A stretch of DNA of 64,000 bases, from NCBI RefSeq assembly GCF_017876755.1, contig NZ_JAGIOO010000001.1, forward strand, positions 6,433,786 to 6,497,785, in the 5' to 3' direction. The stretch comes from Crossiella equi. Its GTDB lineage: Bacteria; Actinomycetota; Actinomycetes; Mycobacteriales; Pseudonocardiaceae. The stretch's first letter is position 1. Each line of letters starts with the position of its first letter. Below are positions 39,073-47,573 of this stretch, piece by piece. The notes beneath the pieces are model-generated. The model was not told where the DNA came from. It worked only from the letters and a program-made list of their open reading frames with translations, and searched no databases. A program made the position numbers and the translations under genes.

Positions 39073-39143
39073 CTGAACTTTCAGGCAGTCGGCCCGGCCC
39101 TGCCGAGCTGCCACCCCGCCGGGCTGACCGAAAGTTCAGTCAG
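39069..39143. terminator. Long-loop inverted repeat after cdsA
   Basis: CTGACTGAACTTTC (39069-39082), which includes the cdsA stop, is repeated in reverse at 39130-39143 as a perfect 14-bp arm, with a 47-nt loop. A third related near-palindrome, GACTGGAATTTCAGTC, lies at 39160-39175 over the stop of the convergent VOC gene. The site probably works as a bidirectional terminator. Confidence 0.6.
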
Positions 39144-39169
39144 CCAGGTGGGCTCGCCTGACTGGAATT

Positions 39170-39988
39170 TCAGTCGTCGTACGGGTCGTCCACCGGGCTG
39201 GTGGACTCGCTCCGCCGCGAGGTGTCCACCACGGTGAACGTGCCCCCGGTGGGGTCCTCCAGGATCGCCAGGCGCCCGAACGGCGAGTCGAACGGCTCGT
39301 AGCTGATCTTGCCGCCCAGCCGCACCGCCCTCAGCGCCAGCGCGTCGGTGCCCTCCCCGGGGTCGACGCCGAAGTAGACCGACCAGTGCGAGGGCACCTC
39401 GTGCGGGAACTCCGGGCCCATGCGCATGCGCCCCAGGATCGGCTCGCCGTTGCGGAACCAGGTGGTGTAGTCGAAGCCGTGGCCGTCGCCGACCTGGTCC
39501 TGGCGGAAGTCGAACAGGCTCGCGAAGAAGCCGTCCGCGCGCACGCCGTCCCGGCTGTTCAGCTCGGCCCAGGTCAGCGTGCCCGGCCGGCCGGTCGCGC
39601 AGTGCCAGCCGTGCTCGGTCTCCCAGAAGCCGATCGTGCCGCCGGTCGGGTCCTTGGCGACCACCAGCCGGCCCCGGCCGGGCACCCGCACCGGACCGCT
39701 GAGCACCACACCGCCCAGCTCGACGATCTGCTTGGCCGCGCGCTCGGCGTCGCTGACCTCCAGGTACAGCGTCCAGCCGAGGAAGTGGCCCGGGTTCCGG
39801 CGCGCCAGGTACACCGTCGCCACCGGCTCGCCGCCCAGGCTTGCCTGACTGTGGCCCGCGACCTCCGGCCCGAACTCCCAGCCGAACAGGCCCGAGTAGA
39901 ACGCGCGGCAGGCCGCCGGGTCCGCACTGGCCACGTCGACCCAGCACGGCGTGCCGCCCGCGGGGTCGAAGGGTGCGTGGTGGTGCAT
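39170..39988 (-). CDS. Two-domain VOC (glyoxalase-like) protein
   Basis: 272 residues. Two vicinal-oxygen-chelate domains are seen, about 12-135 (GTPCWVDVASADPAACRAFY, SGLFGWEF, PTGGTIGFWE) and 145-255 (WAELNSRDGVRADGFFASLF, WSVYFGVDP, DPTGGTFTVVD). VOC enzymes include glyoxalases, dioxygenases and resistance proteins. Two-domain forms of this length are common uncharacterised proteins in actinobacteria. It is not part of an operon: it converges on cdsA and diverges from the methyltransferase gene. Confidence 0.85.
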   Translation of the reverse strand: MHHHAPFDPAGGTPCWVDVASADPAACRAFYSGLFGWEFGPEVAGHSQASLGGEPVATVYLARRNPGHFLGWTLYLEVSDAERAAKQIVELGGVVLSGPVRVPGRGRLVVAKDPTGGTIGFWETEHGWHCATGRPGTLTWAELNSRDGVRADGFFASLFDFRQDQVGDGHGFDYTTWFRNGEPILGRMRMGPEFPHEVPSHWSVYFGVDPGEGTDALALRAVRLGGKISYEPFDSPFGRLAILEDPTGGTFTVVDTSRRSESTSPVDDPYDD

Positions 39989-40051
39989 GGGTGCTCCTCA
40001 TCGGATGGGGACGCCGAGGCCGTGAAACTACGCTCGGGGGCGGTCGTTCTC

Positions 40052-40080
40052 TGTGACGAATGACCTGGAGTTGCCAAACT
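40052..40080 (+). promoter_or_regulatory. Candidate promoter of the methyltransferase gene, leaderless type
   Basis: TGTGAC (40052-40057) and CAAACT (40075-40080) are 17 nt apart. The GTG start follows 7 nt later at 40088. No ribosome site precedes the GTG, so a leaderless transcript is the simplest reading. Confidence 0.4.
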
Positions 40081-40087
40081 GTTCGAT

Positions 40088-40813
40088 GTGAGTTCGACCG
40101 CCGAGAACGCTGATGTGGTGCCCAGCCCGAACATCTGGCACTGGCCCGAGGTGTACGAGGTGGAGAACCGTGCCCAGGACTCGGCGGGCGCGATCTGGCG
40201 GGCCCTGCGCACAGAGGCGGACTGGGCTGGGCTGGACGTGGTCGACGTCGGCTGCGGTGACGGTTTCCACCTGCCGGTCTTCGCCGAGACCGCGGGCTCG
40301 GTGCTCGGCGTCGAACCACACCCGCCGCTCGTGGCCCGGGCCCGGCAGCGGGTCGCGCCGCTACCCAACGTCAACGTCGTCACCGGTTCGGCACAACGCC
40401 TCCCGCTGCCCGACGCCTCGGCCGACCTCGTGCACGCGCGCACCGCCTACTTCTTCGGCCCCGGCTGCGAACCCGGGATCACCGAGGCCCTGCGCGTGCT
40501 GCGCCCCGGCGGGCAGCTCGTGGTGGTCGACCTGGACGGCACCCGCGCGCCGTACGGCAAGTGGCTGTGCGCCGACACCCCGGGGTACCACCCACGCAAG
40601 ATCGAGAAGTTCTTCACCCACATGGGGTTCTCGTGTCACCGGATCGAGACCCTGTGGCGTTTTCCGGACCGGAAAAGCCTGGTCTCGGTGCTCTCGATCG
40701 AGTTCTCCGCGAAGGTCGCCGCCCGCGCCATCAGCGAAACCGCAGGTCTGACCATCCCGGTCGGTTACCGCCTGCACACGCTGCGGAAATCCACGAGCCT
40801 GCTCCTGCCCTGA
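40088..40813 (+). CDS. Class I SAM-dependent methyltransferase
   Basis: 241 residues from a GTG. Motif I is VVDVGCGDGFHLPVF (about 50-64), followed by the acidic VLGVEPHPPLV, GSAQRLPLPDASADLVHART and ALRVLRPGGQLVVVDLDG. This is the methyltransferase-11 layout. The C-terminal third (HPRKIEKFFTHMGFSCHRIE) is unusual and may form the substrate cap. The substrate is unknown. It lies 18 bp before a PLP-dependent lyase gene and is probably cotranscribed with it. Confidence 0.85.
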   Translation: MSSTAENADVVPSPNIWHWPEVYEVENRAQDSAGAIWRALRTEADWAGLDVVDVGCGDGFHLPVFAETAGSVLGVEPHPPLVARARQRVAPLPNVNVVTGSAQRLPLPDASADLVHARTAYFFGPGCEPGITEALRVLRPGGQLVVVDLDGTRAPYGKWLCADTPGYHPRKIEKFFTHMGFSCHRIETLWRFPDRKSLVSVLSIEFSAKVAARAISETAGLTIPVGYRLHTLRKSTSLLLP

Positions 40814-40831
40814 CGCCCTACCGTCACGTCC

Positions 40832-41902
40832 ATGACCGCCGCACCCCAGCGCACCCTGCTCGTGCACAGCCAGCGCCGCCTCCAGCCCGAGGCGGTGCTG
40901 CGCGCCGTGGCCGCGTGGCTGCCGCCGGGCGAGGGCCTGCACGACGTGCTCGACCGCCTGGAACGGCGCGTCGCCGCGCTGCTCGGCAAGCCCGCCGCGC
41001 TGTTCTTCCCCACCGGCACCATGGCCCAGCAGGTGGCCGTGCGGCTGCACGCCGAGGCCAGGGGACGGCGCGCGGTGGCCTTCCACCCGTACTGCCACCT
41101 GGACGAGCACGAGAGCCAGGGCTACCAGGTCGTGCACGGGCTGCACGGGGTACGCGTGGGCGACCGCGAGCGCCTGGTCACCACCGACGACCTCACCGAG
41201 GTGGCCGAACCGCTGGCCGCGCTGCTGCTGGAACTGCCGCAGCGGAGCATCGGCGGCCGGTTACCCGAGTGGGCGGACCTGCTCGCGCAGACCGCCTGGG
41301 CGCACGAGCACGGCGCGGCCACCCACGCCGACGGCGCGCGGTTCCTGCTCAGCCAGCCCTACTACGACCGCCCGCACGCCGAGGTCGCCGCGCCGTTCGA
41401 CTCGGTCTACCTCTCGGTCAGCAAGGCCTTCGGCGCGGGCTCGGACGCCTTCCTCGCCGGTGAGGCGGACTTCATCGCGCGCGCCCGCGTCTGGCGGCAC
41501 CGGCTGGGCGGCGCGACCGAGGTCGCCTGGCCCGCGCTGCTGCCCGTGGAGTGGCGCCTGGACACCGTGCTGCCGCGTGTACCGGAGTTCCTGGCCAAGG
41601 CCAGGGAGCTGGCCGCCAGGCTGCGCGAGGTGCCGGGCGTCGAGGTGCACGCGGACCCGCCGCAGACCCCGCTGTTCCACCTGCTGCTCGCCGCCCGGCC
41701 GGAGTCCGTGCGCGAGGTGGCGGCGCGGCTGAGCGCGGAGTCCGGCGTCCAGCTGCCGCGGTACGTGGGCGCGCTGCCCGGTGCGCGCACCAGCGGGGTG
41801 GAGCTGACCGTGCTGGACCAGTTCGACGACATCCCGGTCGAGGAGGCGGTGGGCCTGTTCGCGCGGCTGGTGGAGGAGGCGAGGAGGCTGGACGAGGCCT
41901 GA
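40832..41902 (+). CDS. PLP-dependent beta-eliminating lyase / threonine aldolase family protein
   Basis: 356 residues. The fold-type I PLP layout is clear: [20 protein letters not shown] near the cofactor phosphate, [15 protein letters not shown] with the aspartate that contacts the pyridine nitrogen, and [18 protein letters not shown] with the Schiff-base lysine. L-threonine aldolases cleave threonine to glycine and acetaldehyde. Related members cleave other beta-hydroxy amino acids. The N-terminus differs from textbook threonine aldolases, so the substrate may differ. Confidence 0.82.
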   Translation: MTAAPQRTLLVHSQRRLQPEAVLRAVAAWLPPGEGLHDVLDRLERRVAALLGKPAALFFPTGTMAQQVAVRLHAEARGRRAVAFHPYCHLDEHESQGYQVVHGLHGVRVGDRERLVTTDDLTEVAEPLAALLLELPQRSIGGRLPEWADLLAQTAWAHEHGAATHADGARFLLSQPYYDRPHAEVAAPFDSVYLSVSKAFGAGSDAFLAGEADFIARARVWRHRLGGATEVAWPALLPVEWRLDTVLPRVPEFLAKARELAARLREVPGVEVHADPPQTPLFHLLLAARPESVREVAARLSAESGVQLPRYVGALPGARTSGVELTVLDQFDDIPVEEAVGLFARLVEEARRLDEA

Positions 41903-41952
41903 CCCGGCGTGGTACGGAGCACTGCTCCGGGCGTGGGACAATGGAGCACGCC

Positions 41953-43059
41953 ATGACTTCCCTTCCTCTCGTCTTCGACGCGCCCAAGCGCGGCCTGCCG
42001 CCGCGGCACCTGGTGGACCTCAGCCCCGCCGAGCGGCAGGACGCCGTCGCGGCGCTGGGCGAGAAGCCGTTCCGGGCCAAGCAGCTGGCCAACCACTACT
42101 TCAGCCGCCTCACCGTCGACCCGGCCGCCATGACCGACATCCCGGCGGCCACCCGCGACAAGCTGGTCGGCGACCTCATGCCGCCGCTGTTCACCGAGCT
42201 GCGGCGCGTCACCTGCGACGAGGGCACCACGCGCAAGACCCTGCTGCGCGCGCACGACGGCACGCTGATCGAGAGCGTGCTGATGCGCTACCCGGACCGG
42301 GCCACGCTGTGCATCAGCAGCCAGGCCGGGTGCGGCATGGCCTGCCCGTTCTGCGCCACCGGCCAGGGCGGCCTGCAGCGCAACCTGTCCACCGCCGAGA
42401 TCGTGGAGCAGGTGCGCCTGGGCGCGGTGGCCATGCGCGACGGCGAGCTGCCGGGCGGCCCGGGCCGCCTGTCCAACATCGTCTTCATGGGCATGGGCGA
42501 GCCGCTGGCCAACTACAAGCGCGTCATCGAGGCCGTGCACCGCATCTGCGACCCGGCCCCGAACGGCCTGGGCATCTCGCAGCGCTCGGTCACCGTGTCC
42601 ACGGTCGGCCTGGTCCCCGCGATCCGCAAGATGACCGAGGAGGGCCTGCACGTCCGGCTGGCGGTCTCGCTGCACACCCCGGACGACGAGCTCCGCGACA
42701 CCCTGGTGCCGGTGAACACGCGCTGGAAGGTCGCCGAAGTGCTCCAGGCCGCGCGCGGCTACGCGGACAAGACCGGCCGCCGGGTCTCCATCGAGTACGC
42801 GCTGATCAAGGAGATCAACGACCACGGCTGGCGCGCGGACCTGCTGGGCAGGCTGCTGCGCGAGCACCTGGGCCAGTTCGCGCACGTCAACCTCATCCCG
42901 CTGAACCCGACCCCGGGCAGCAAGTGGGACGCCTCGCCCAAGCCGGTGGAGCGGGAGTTCGTGCGCCGGGTCGAGGCGCAGGGCGTGGCGTGCACCGTGC
43001 GCGACACCCGGGGCCAGGAGATCGCGGCGGCCTGCGGGCAGCTCGCGGCCGAGGGCTAG
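41953..43059 (+). CDS. rlmN: Dual-specificity RNA methyltransferase RlmN
   Basis: 368 residues from the ATG at 41953, which has GGAG 6 nt upstream. An ATG at 41941 is in frame but lacks a site. RlmN is a radical-SAM enzyme that methylates A2503 of 23S rRNA and A37 of some tRNAs. The cluster motif [15 protein letters not shown] has the CxxxCxxC spacing. [23 protein letters not shown] and [12 protein letters not shown] are conserved, and a C-terminal Cys in [14 protein letters not shown] is the methyl-carrying residue. It follows cdsA in M. tuberculosis. Here three accessory genes intervene. Confidence 0.96.
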   Translation: MTSLPLVFDAPKRGLPPRHLVDLSPAERQDAVAALGEKPFRAKQLANHYFSRLTVDPAAMTDIPAATRDKLVGDLMPPLFTELRRVTCDEGTTRKTLLRAHDGTLIESVLMRYPDRATLCISSQAGCGMACPFCATGQGGLQRNLSTAEIVEQVRLGAVAMRDGELPGGPGRLSNIVFMGMGEPLANYKRVIEAVHRICDPAPNGLGISQRSVTVSTVGLVPAIRKMTEEGLHVRLAVSLHTPDDELRDTLVPVNTRWKVAEVLQAARGYADKTGRRVSIEYALIKEINDHGWRADLLGRLLREHLGQFAHVNLIPLNPTPGSKWDASPKPVEREFVRRVEAQGVACTVRDTRGQEIAAACGQLAAEG

Positions 43060-43099
43060 CCGGTCCCGGTCCGGTCCCGCCGCATCCCGCCGACGGCGA

Positions 43100-43829
43100 G
43101 CTCCGGGCGGAACCGGGCGGCACCTCACCCGCAGTTCGCACCTGGCTCGGGCAGCTCGTCGAGCGTGGCCCGGACGCCCCGGTCTCGCTGGCGCACCACG
43201 TCGCGAACTCGGTGAACATCAGCTCGATCGGCCTGGCGTAGTCCGTCATCCGGGTGCGGGCGTCCGGCACGCTGTGGTCGATGGCCGAGTCCGGCAGCAG
43301 GCGGTCCACCCGCTTCGGGAACAGCTCGGCGTACTGCTGGCCGAGCAGGGCGCCGTAGGAGAGGCCGTAGAAGCTGGTCTTGCCCGTGCGGAGGGCCTTG
43401 CGCACGGCCTCCAGGTCACGGGCGTTGCTCCTGGTGTCCAGGTGGTCGAACAGCGGTCCGGTCCGCCTCCGGCATTCCTCGGTGTAGACCGTGTTGGCCT
43501 CGACGAACCGCTGGCGTTCACGCCGACCAGGTCATACCGCTCCCGGATCTCCGCGCCGAGCACCTCGGGGGGCGACCCCCGCGACCTCGCCGGTGCTCCG
43601 GCCGCCGGGGCCGCCCGCGCCGTAGAACAGGACGCCGGGCCGCTTGACCGGGGCGGCCTTGGTCCGGGCCACCTCCAGGGTGATCGCGGGACCGTGCGGG
43701 TCGGCCCAGTCAACGGGCACGGTGACCGCGGCCCGCCTCGCCGCACGGTCGCCACGTGCGCGGGTCGGCACCGACGGCCGGTGCCAGTGACCGCACCAGC
43801 GCGGACGCGGACAGGGCGCGCTTCAACAA
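43100..43829 (-). pseudogene. Decayed S33-type alpha/beta hydrolase (tripeptidyl aminopeptidase-like)
   Basis: Minus-strand pieces of one protein lie in three frames. LLKRALSASALVRSLAPAVG (TTG at 43829 after GGAGG) reads as an export signal. RAAVTVPVDWADPHGPAITL, then RPGVLFYGAGGPGG, follows in a second frame. EIRERYDLVGVNASGSSRPT (about 43560) and FVEANTVYTEECRRRTGP, then KTSFYGLSYGALLGQQYAEL with the GxSxG nucleophile elbow, follow after further shifts. The frame then loses similarity near 43140, with no catalytic Asp or His. At least two frameshifts and a missing C-terminus mark it as a pseudogene. Codon bias is still strong, so the decay is recent. Confidence 0.75.
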
Positions 43830-43915
43830 GGGGCCTCCTGAGGTCGGCGAGGCTTCCCGACAGCCGCTTTCTGTCCACCGAGTCCGGCGGTGGCCCGTAC
43901 GGTTCGTCAGGTTTC

Positions 43916-43983
43916 GGTGACAGCCCGCTGCCAGCTCGTCGCGCGGTGGCGACCGCCCAGCGAGCCGACTGCGGGCTGTCACC
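43916..43983. repeat. 13-bp inverted repeat with a 42-nt loop in a gene-free stretch
   Basis: GGTGACAGCCCGC (43916-43928) is perfectly complementary to 43971-43983. The loop holds smaller complementary parts (GGTGGCGACCGCC, about 43945-43957). A TATCCT element at 44003-44008 could start the transcript of the downstream small genes. The rest of 43830-44155 shows nothing I recognise. Confidence 0.6.
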
Positions 43984-44155
43984 GGCGACGGCCGAACGGG
44001 GGTATCCTGGTCACGCGGGTTGCCTGGTCGGTGTCGGGTGAGCGTCACTCCTCGACCACGACGGCACGGCGGCCCGGGGACCCGCCGGTGGCTTGCGGGC
44101 AGCTCGCCATCACAAGCCGGGTCATGGTGTCTGGTTCATCGATGGGGAATTTGTT

Positions 44156-44443
44156 GTGATTGTTGCGCCTTGTCTGCTCGAACCGGCGGCTGAGGAACTG
44201 ATGCACACCGACGTGCGCGGCCGGACTGCGACGGATGTCGCCCGCACCGCCAAGGAGCTGCTCGGCGAGCGTTTCAGCTCGGACAGCTTCGTGTACGTCA
44301 TGATGCGCGCCTTCGACGTCGAGTTCCACGCGGCCTGCGACGCCTCGCGCTGGCACGAGTTCGCCAGCGGCCCGCGCTCGCTCTCCGATGACGACCTGGA
44401 GGTTCTGCTGCGCCCCTGGCTCGCGGACCGCTGCTCCGCGTGA
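44156..44443 (+). CDS. Small hypothetical protein
   Basis: 95 residues from the GTG at 44156 with GGGGA upstream. It begins VIVAPCLLEPAAEELMHTDV and continues RGRTATDVARTAKELLGERF, FVYVMMRAFDVEFHAACDAS and LSDDDLEVLLRPWLADRCSA. Composition and codon use look genuine. No signal peptide, membrane helix or known motif is seen. Its stop overlaps the next start (GTGA), so the two small genes are coupled. Confidence 0.7.
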   Translation: MIVAPCLLEPAAEELMHTDVRGRTATDVARTAKELLGERFSSDSFVYVMMRAFDVEFHAACDASRWHEFASGPRSLSDDDLEVLLRPWLADRCSA

Positions 44444-44823
44444 GCGCGCCCCGGGGCTTCGTGCCCGGCGACGACGAGGAGTACGAGGCCGAGCACCGGG
44501 CCCGGGTCGGGCCGCGGCGGGACGCTGGGGAGTCCCCGGCCGCCCTCAACCGCATGCTCGCCGCCTGGGCCGCGCTGGTGGCCAACGTCGAGGACGGGTA
44601 CAGCGAGGCCCTGCTCGAGGAGTTCGAGTACGACCTGGGCTGCCGTACCTGGCTCGCCGACACCTGGCCCGGCCTGCCGGACGCGGTCCGCGTCGCGCGC
44701 AAGGCCGAGCTCGCCGACCTGGACACCCGGTTCCGGGCCGCCACCATCGACGTCGGGCCCGGCCGGCCGCGCGAGGGCGGGCAGTGGTGGCTGCGCAGGC
44801 GGCCCAGCGTGGTGGTCGGCTGA
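44440..44823 (+). CDS. Small hypothetical protein, coupled to the preceding gene
   Basis: 127 residues, GTG overlapping the previous stop by 4 bp. It is acidic at the start (MSAPRGFVPGDDEEYEAEHR) and mostly helical in the middle (LNRMLAAWAALVANVEDGYS), then EYDLGCRTWLADTWPGLPDA. It ends with a basic tail GGQWWLRRRPSVVVG. I do not recognise a family. The coupling suggests the two small proteins act together. Confidence 0.7.
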   Translation: MSAPRGFVPGDDEEYEAEHRARVGPRRDAGESPAALNRMLAAWAALVANVEDGYSEALLEEFEYDLGCRTWLADTWPGLPDAVRVARKAELADLDTRFRAATIDVGPGRPREGGQWWLRRRPSVVVG

Positions 44824-44838
44824 CGGCGGGAGCCGCGG

Positions 44839-45141
44839 TCAGCCCGTGGTCCCGTCGAGCACCGTGACCACCACCGCCGTGGTGTCCGCACCCAGGACCG
44901 CCAGCAGCCGGTGGTAGGGCCCCAGTGCCGTCGGGCCGAGCGCCGCCCGATCCAGGGCCGCCGCGTCCGCGTGCCGGACCAGCGCGGCCACCGCCGCGCG
45001 GCCCGCCCGGGTACTGCCCTCGCCGTCGCCCATGCCGTCGGCGACCACGGCCAGGTGCACCACGTCGTAGTTCGTGCGATAGCGCCTGCCGATGTCGCTG
45101 CCCGCCGCCGCCCGGAAGAGCACGGCCGCGGATGCTGCCAA
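44839..45141 (-). pseudogene. PP2C-type protein phosphatase remnant, truncated
   Basis: 100 residues if started at the TTG at 45141. AGSDIGRRYRTNYDVVHLAV, then VADGMGDGEGSTRAGRAAVA, matches the N-terminal metal-binding part of PP2C phosphatases (usually G-R-x-x-N-E-D and ADGMGG). DTTAVVVTVLDGTTG resembles the next core strands. The enzyme normally exceeds 230 residues, and here it stops after two strands. The usual Asn-Glu-Asp reads Asn-Tyr-Asp, so activity is unlikely. A real small protein cannot be excluded. Confidence 0.5.
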
Positions 45142-45203
45142 ACGGGACTGTCCTGCCCGGCGAGGCCGTACCGGCACCGGCACGGCCCCGCCTGCGGAGA
45201 GGG

Positions 45204-45692
45204 TCAGACGACCTCGTTGAGCTTCCCGGTGGCCACGTCGAAGACGAACCCGCGCACCGACTCCTTGTGCGGGATGAACGGGCTGGCCTTGATCCGGTTC
45301 ACCGACTGCCGCACGTCGATGTCCAGGTCCCGGAAGGACTCCGCCGACCACGTGGGCTTCAGGCCGGTCTCGGCCTGGATGCCCGCCTTGAACTCGTCGT
45401 CGGTGAAGGTGAGCATGCCGCAGTCGGTGTGGTGGATCAGGATGATCTCGGTGGTGCCGAGCAGGCGCTGGCTGATGGCCAGCGAGCGGATCTCGTCCTC
45501 GGTGACCACGCCGCCCGCGTTGCGGATGACGTGCGCCTCACCCTCCTGCAGCCCGAGCACGCCGTAGACGTTGATGCGGGCGTCCATGCAGGCCAGCACG
45601 GCCACGTGCCTGGCAGGTGGCAGGGGTAGCGGGCCGGAGAAGGACTCGGCGTAGGCGGAGTTGTTGGCGAGCAGTTCGTCGGTGACCGACAT
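45204..45692 (-). CDS. Beta-class carbonic anhydrase
   Basis: 162 residues. It interconverts CO2 and bicarbonate. The zinc site is Cys35 and Asp37 (LACMDARIN), His88 and Cys91 (HHTDCGML). The intervening EGEAHVIRNAGGVVTEDEIR is typical of the short actinobacterial type exemplified by Rv1284. The C-terminus GFVFDVATGKLNEVV closes the sheet. It starts at the ATG 45692 and is a single gene. The GTG-poor 260-bp stretch upstream (45693-45952) holds no gene. Confidence 0.93.
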   Translation of the reverse strand: MSVTDELLANNSAYAESFSGPLPLPPARHVAVLACMDARINVYGVLGLQEGEAHVIRNAGGVVTEDEIRSLAISQRLLGTTEIILIHHTDCGMLTFTDDEFKAGIQAETGLKPTWSAESFRDLDIDVRQSVNRIKASPFIPHKESVRGFVFDVATGKLNEVV

Positions 45693-45952
45693 CGGGGGTT
45701 CCGTTCCGTGTGTGCGGGCAAGACAGGCGACACGGGGAGAACGGACCGGCCACGCACCGTGGGCAGACGAGCAGCGCACAGCGCGCGGCCTACCTACAGA
45801 ACTGGTCGAACACGCGGACGCGGCGGCTGGGCCAGAAGGGCTCGAGCACGACGTCCACACACGAAGCGAACCGGCTCATGCGCACAGGCGCAAGTGAGCC
45901 GGTCCGTCGTACCGGATGGTGGGACGCGAAGGCGTCCGCGGTGCCGGGAGGG

Positions 45953-46222
45953 TCAGCGGCGCCAGGAGGTGCGGTCGCGGATCTGCCAGATCACGAGCGC
46001 GCCCGCCATGATCGCGGCGGTCAGGATGAGGTAGACGTCCTCGTTCCAGCCCTGGTGGTTGCCGATGAGCATGCCCAGCATGGCGAGCACGGAGACCCAG
46101 CCCGCGATCTTGGTGGCACGCGGGAAGTGCCCGTGCCAGCCCCACTCGACCGACGGCTCGTCGTGGGTGTCCAGCGCGGCTCCGTGCCGCTTGTCCAGCT
46201 CCGAGCCAGGTGCGGTAGCCAC
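45953..46222 (-). CDS. DUF2631 family two-helix membrane protein
   Basis: 89 residues from the GTG at 46222 behind GGAGGGAAAGACC. An acidic head (LDKRHGAALDTHDEPSVEWG) and HGHFPRATKIAGWVSVLAML, then LILTAAIMAGALVIWQI, give two membrane helices. DUF2631 proteins are actinobacterial, of unknown role, and occur in the same rlmN-dxr interval of mycobacteria. This gene is therefore a core member inside the accessory block. Confidence 0.85.
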   Translation of the reverse strand: MATAPGSELDKRHGAALDTHDEPSVEWGWHGHFPRATKIAGWVSVLAMLGMLIGNHQGWNEDVYLILTAAIMAGALVIWQIRDRTSWRR

Positions 46223-46416
46223 GGTCTTTCCCTCCACGCCAACGAGTAGTTCGTCTACATGCCCATCGTCGCACACCCGGCCGGTGTGATCTCGCCGGGC
46301 ACAGGTTCGTCGCACCGCCCCGGCTCGATTACCCTCATCAGCTGCGTCCCGCGCCCGACATCCCCGCCCCGAACATCTCCGCCACCGGGGCCCCGCTGTG
46401 CCTGGAGGTCCCTCGA

Positions 46417-47571
46417 TTGACCGGTGAGTTCCACCCCGTAGAAGCACGCACCCCGGACACCTACGCACCGGTCGAGGTCGGCATCTACGGCGTGACCCGC
46501 CGTTTCGCCGACCAGGTGGCCGTGAACGGGGTGGACCTGCGGGTGCACGAGGGCGAGTTCTTCTCCGTGCTGGGCCCGTCCGGCTGCGGCAAGACCACGC
46601 TGCTGCGCATGATCGCGGGTTTCGCCGACCCGGACGCCGGGCGCATCGAGCTGGACGGCGTGGACATGGTCGGCGTCCCGCCCTACCGCCGCGACGTCAA
46701 CACCGTCTTCCAGTCCTACGCGCTGTTCCCGCACCTGTCGGTGTGGGACAACGTCGCGTACGGCCTCAAGCGCAAACGCCTGCGGGGTGCCGAGCTCAAG
46801 CGGCGCGTCGGCGAGCACCTGGAGCTGGTCCAGCTGTCCGGGTTCGCCCGCCGCCGCCCGGCGCAGCTGTCCGGTGGCCAGCAGCAGCGGGTGGCCATCG
46901 CCCGCGCCCTGGCCGCGCAGCCGCGCCTGCTCCTGCTCGACGAACCCCTCGGCGCACTGGACGCGCAGCTGCGCAAGCAGATGCAGATCGAGCTGATGCG
47001 CATCCAGCGCGAGGTCGGCACCACCTTCCTCTACGTCACCCACGACCAGGAGGAGGCGCTGGTGCTCTCGCACCGCATCGCGGTGATGAACGCGGGCCGC
47101 GTCGAGCAGGTCGGCTACCCCGAGGACGTCTACGAGCGCCCGGCCACCCGGTTCGTCGCCGGGTTCATTGGCACCTCCAACATCCTCGACGCCACGGTCA
47201 CCGGCACCGACGAGCTCGGCTTGGAGCTGGCCGCGCCCGGGGTCACCCGGCTGCGCGCCCCGCTGCCCACCGGCCGCGCGCTCGCGCACGGGCAGGAGCT
47301 CGCGGTCACCGTGCGCCCGGAGAAGCTGCACCTCTACGACCTCGACGGCGCCGAGGCGCCCCCGGAGGGCTGGTGCGCGCTCAGCGGCACGGTCGTGGAC
47401 GTCGTCTACACCGGCCTGTCCACCCAGTACGTGGTGGAGGTGCCCGGCGGGACGAAGCTCGTCGCGTTCGTGCAGAACGCGCGCCGCATCTCGGATGCGG
47501 GCACCCCCGGCCAGCCCGTGCGGCTGGCGTGGGATCCGGAGTTCACCGTCGTTCTGGGCGAGGGGAAGTAG
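46417..47571 (+). CDS. potA: ABC transporter ATP-binding protein, spermidine/putrescine type
   Basis: 384 residues from a TTG with GGAGG 8 nt upstream. Walker [10 protein letters not shown] is at 53-61. The signature is [16 protein letters not shown], Walker [13 protein letters not shown], and the switch is THDQEEAL. The C-terminal TOBE-like regulatory domain ([20 protein letters not shown]) is present. The protein drives the permeases PotB and PotC encoded downstream. Polyamine specificity is inferred from the operon type. A 194-bp divergent region separates it from DUF2631. Confidence 0.93.
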   Translation: MTGEFHPVEARTPDTYAPVEVGIYGVTRRFADQVAVNGVDLRVHEGEFFSVLGPSGCGKTTLLRMIAGFADPDAGRIELDGVDMVGVPPYRRDVNTVFQSYALFPHLSVWDNVAYGLKRKRLRGAELKRRVGEHLELVQLSGFARRRPAQLSGGQQQRVAIARALAAQPRLLLLDEPLGALDAQLRKQMQIELMRIQREVGTTFLYVTHDQEEALVLSHRIAVMNAGRVEQVGYPEDVYERPATRFVAGFIGTSNILDATVTGTDELGLELAAPGVTRLRAPLPTGRALAHGQELAVTVRPEKLHLYDLDGAEAPPEGWCALSGTVVDVVYTGLSTQYVVEVPGGTKLVAFVQNARRISDAGTPGQPVRLAWDPEFTVVLGEGK

Positions 47572-47573
47572 CC

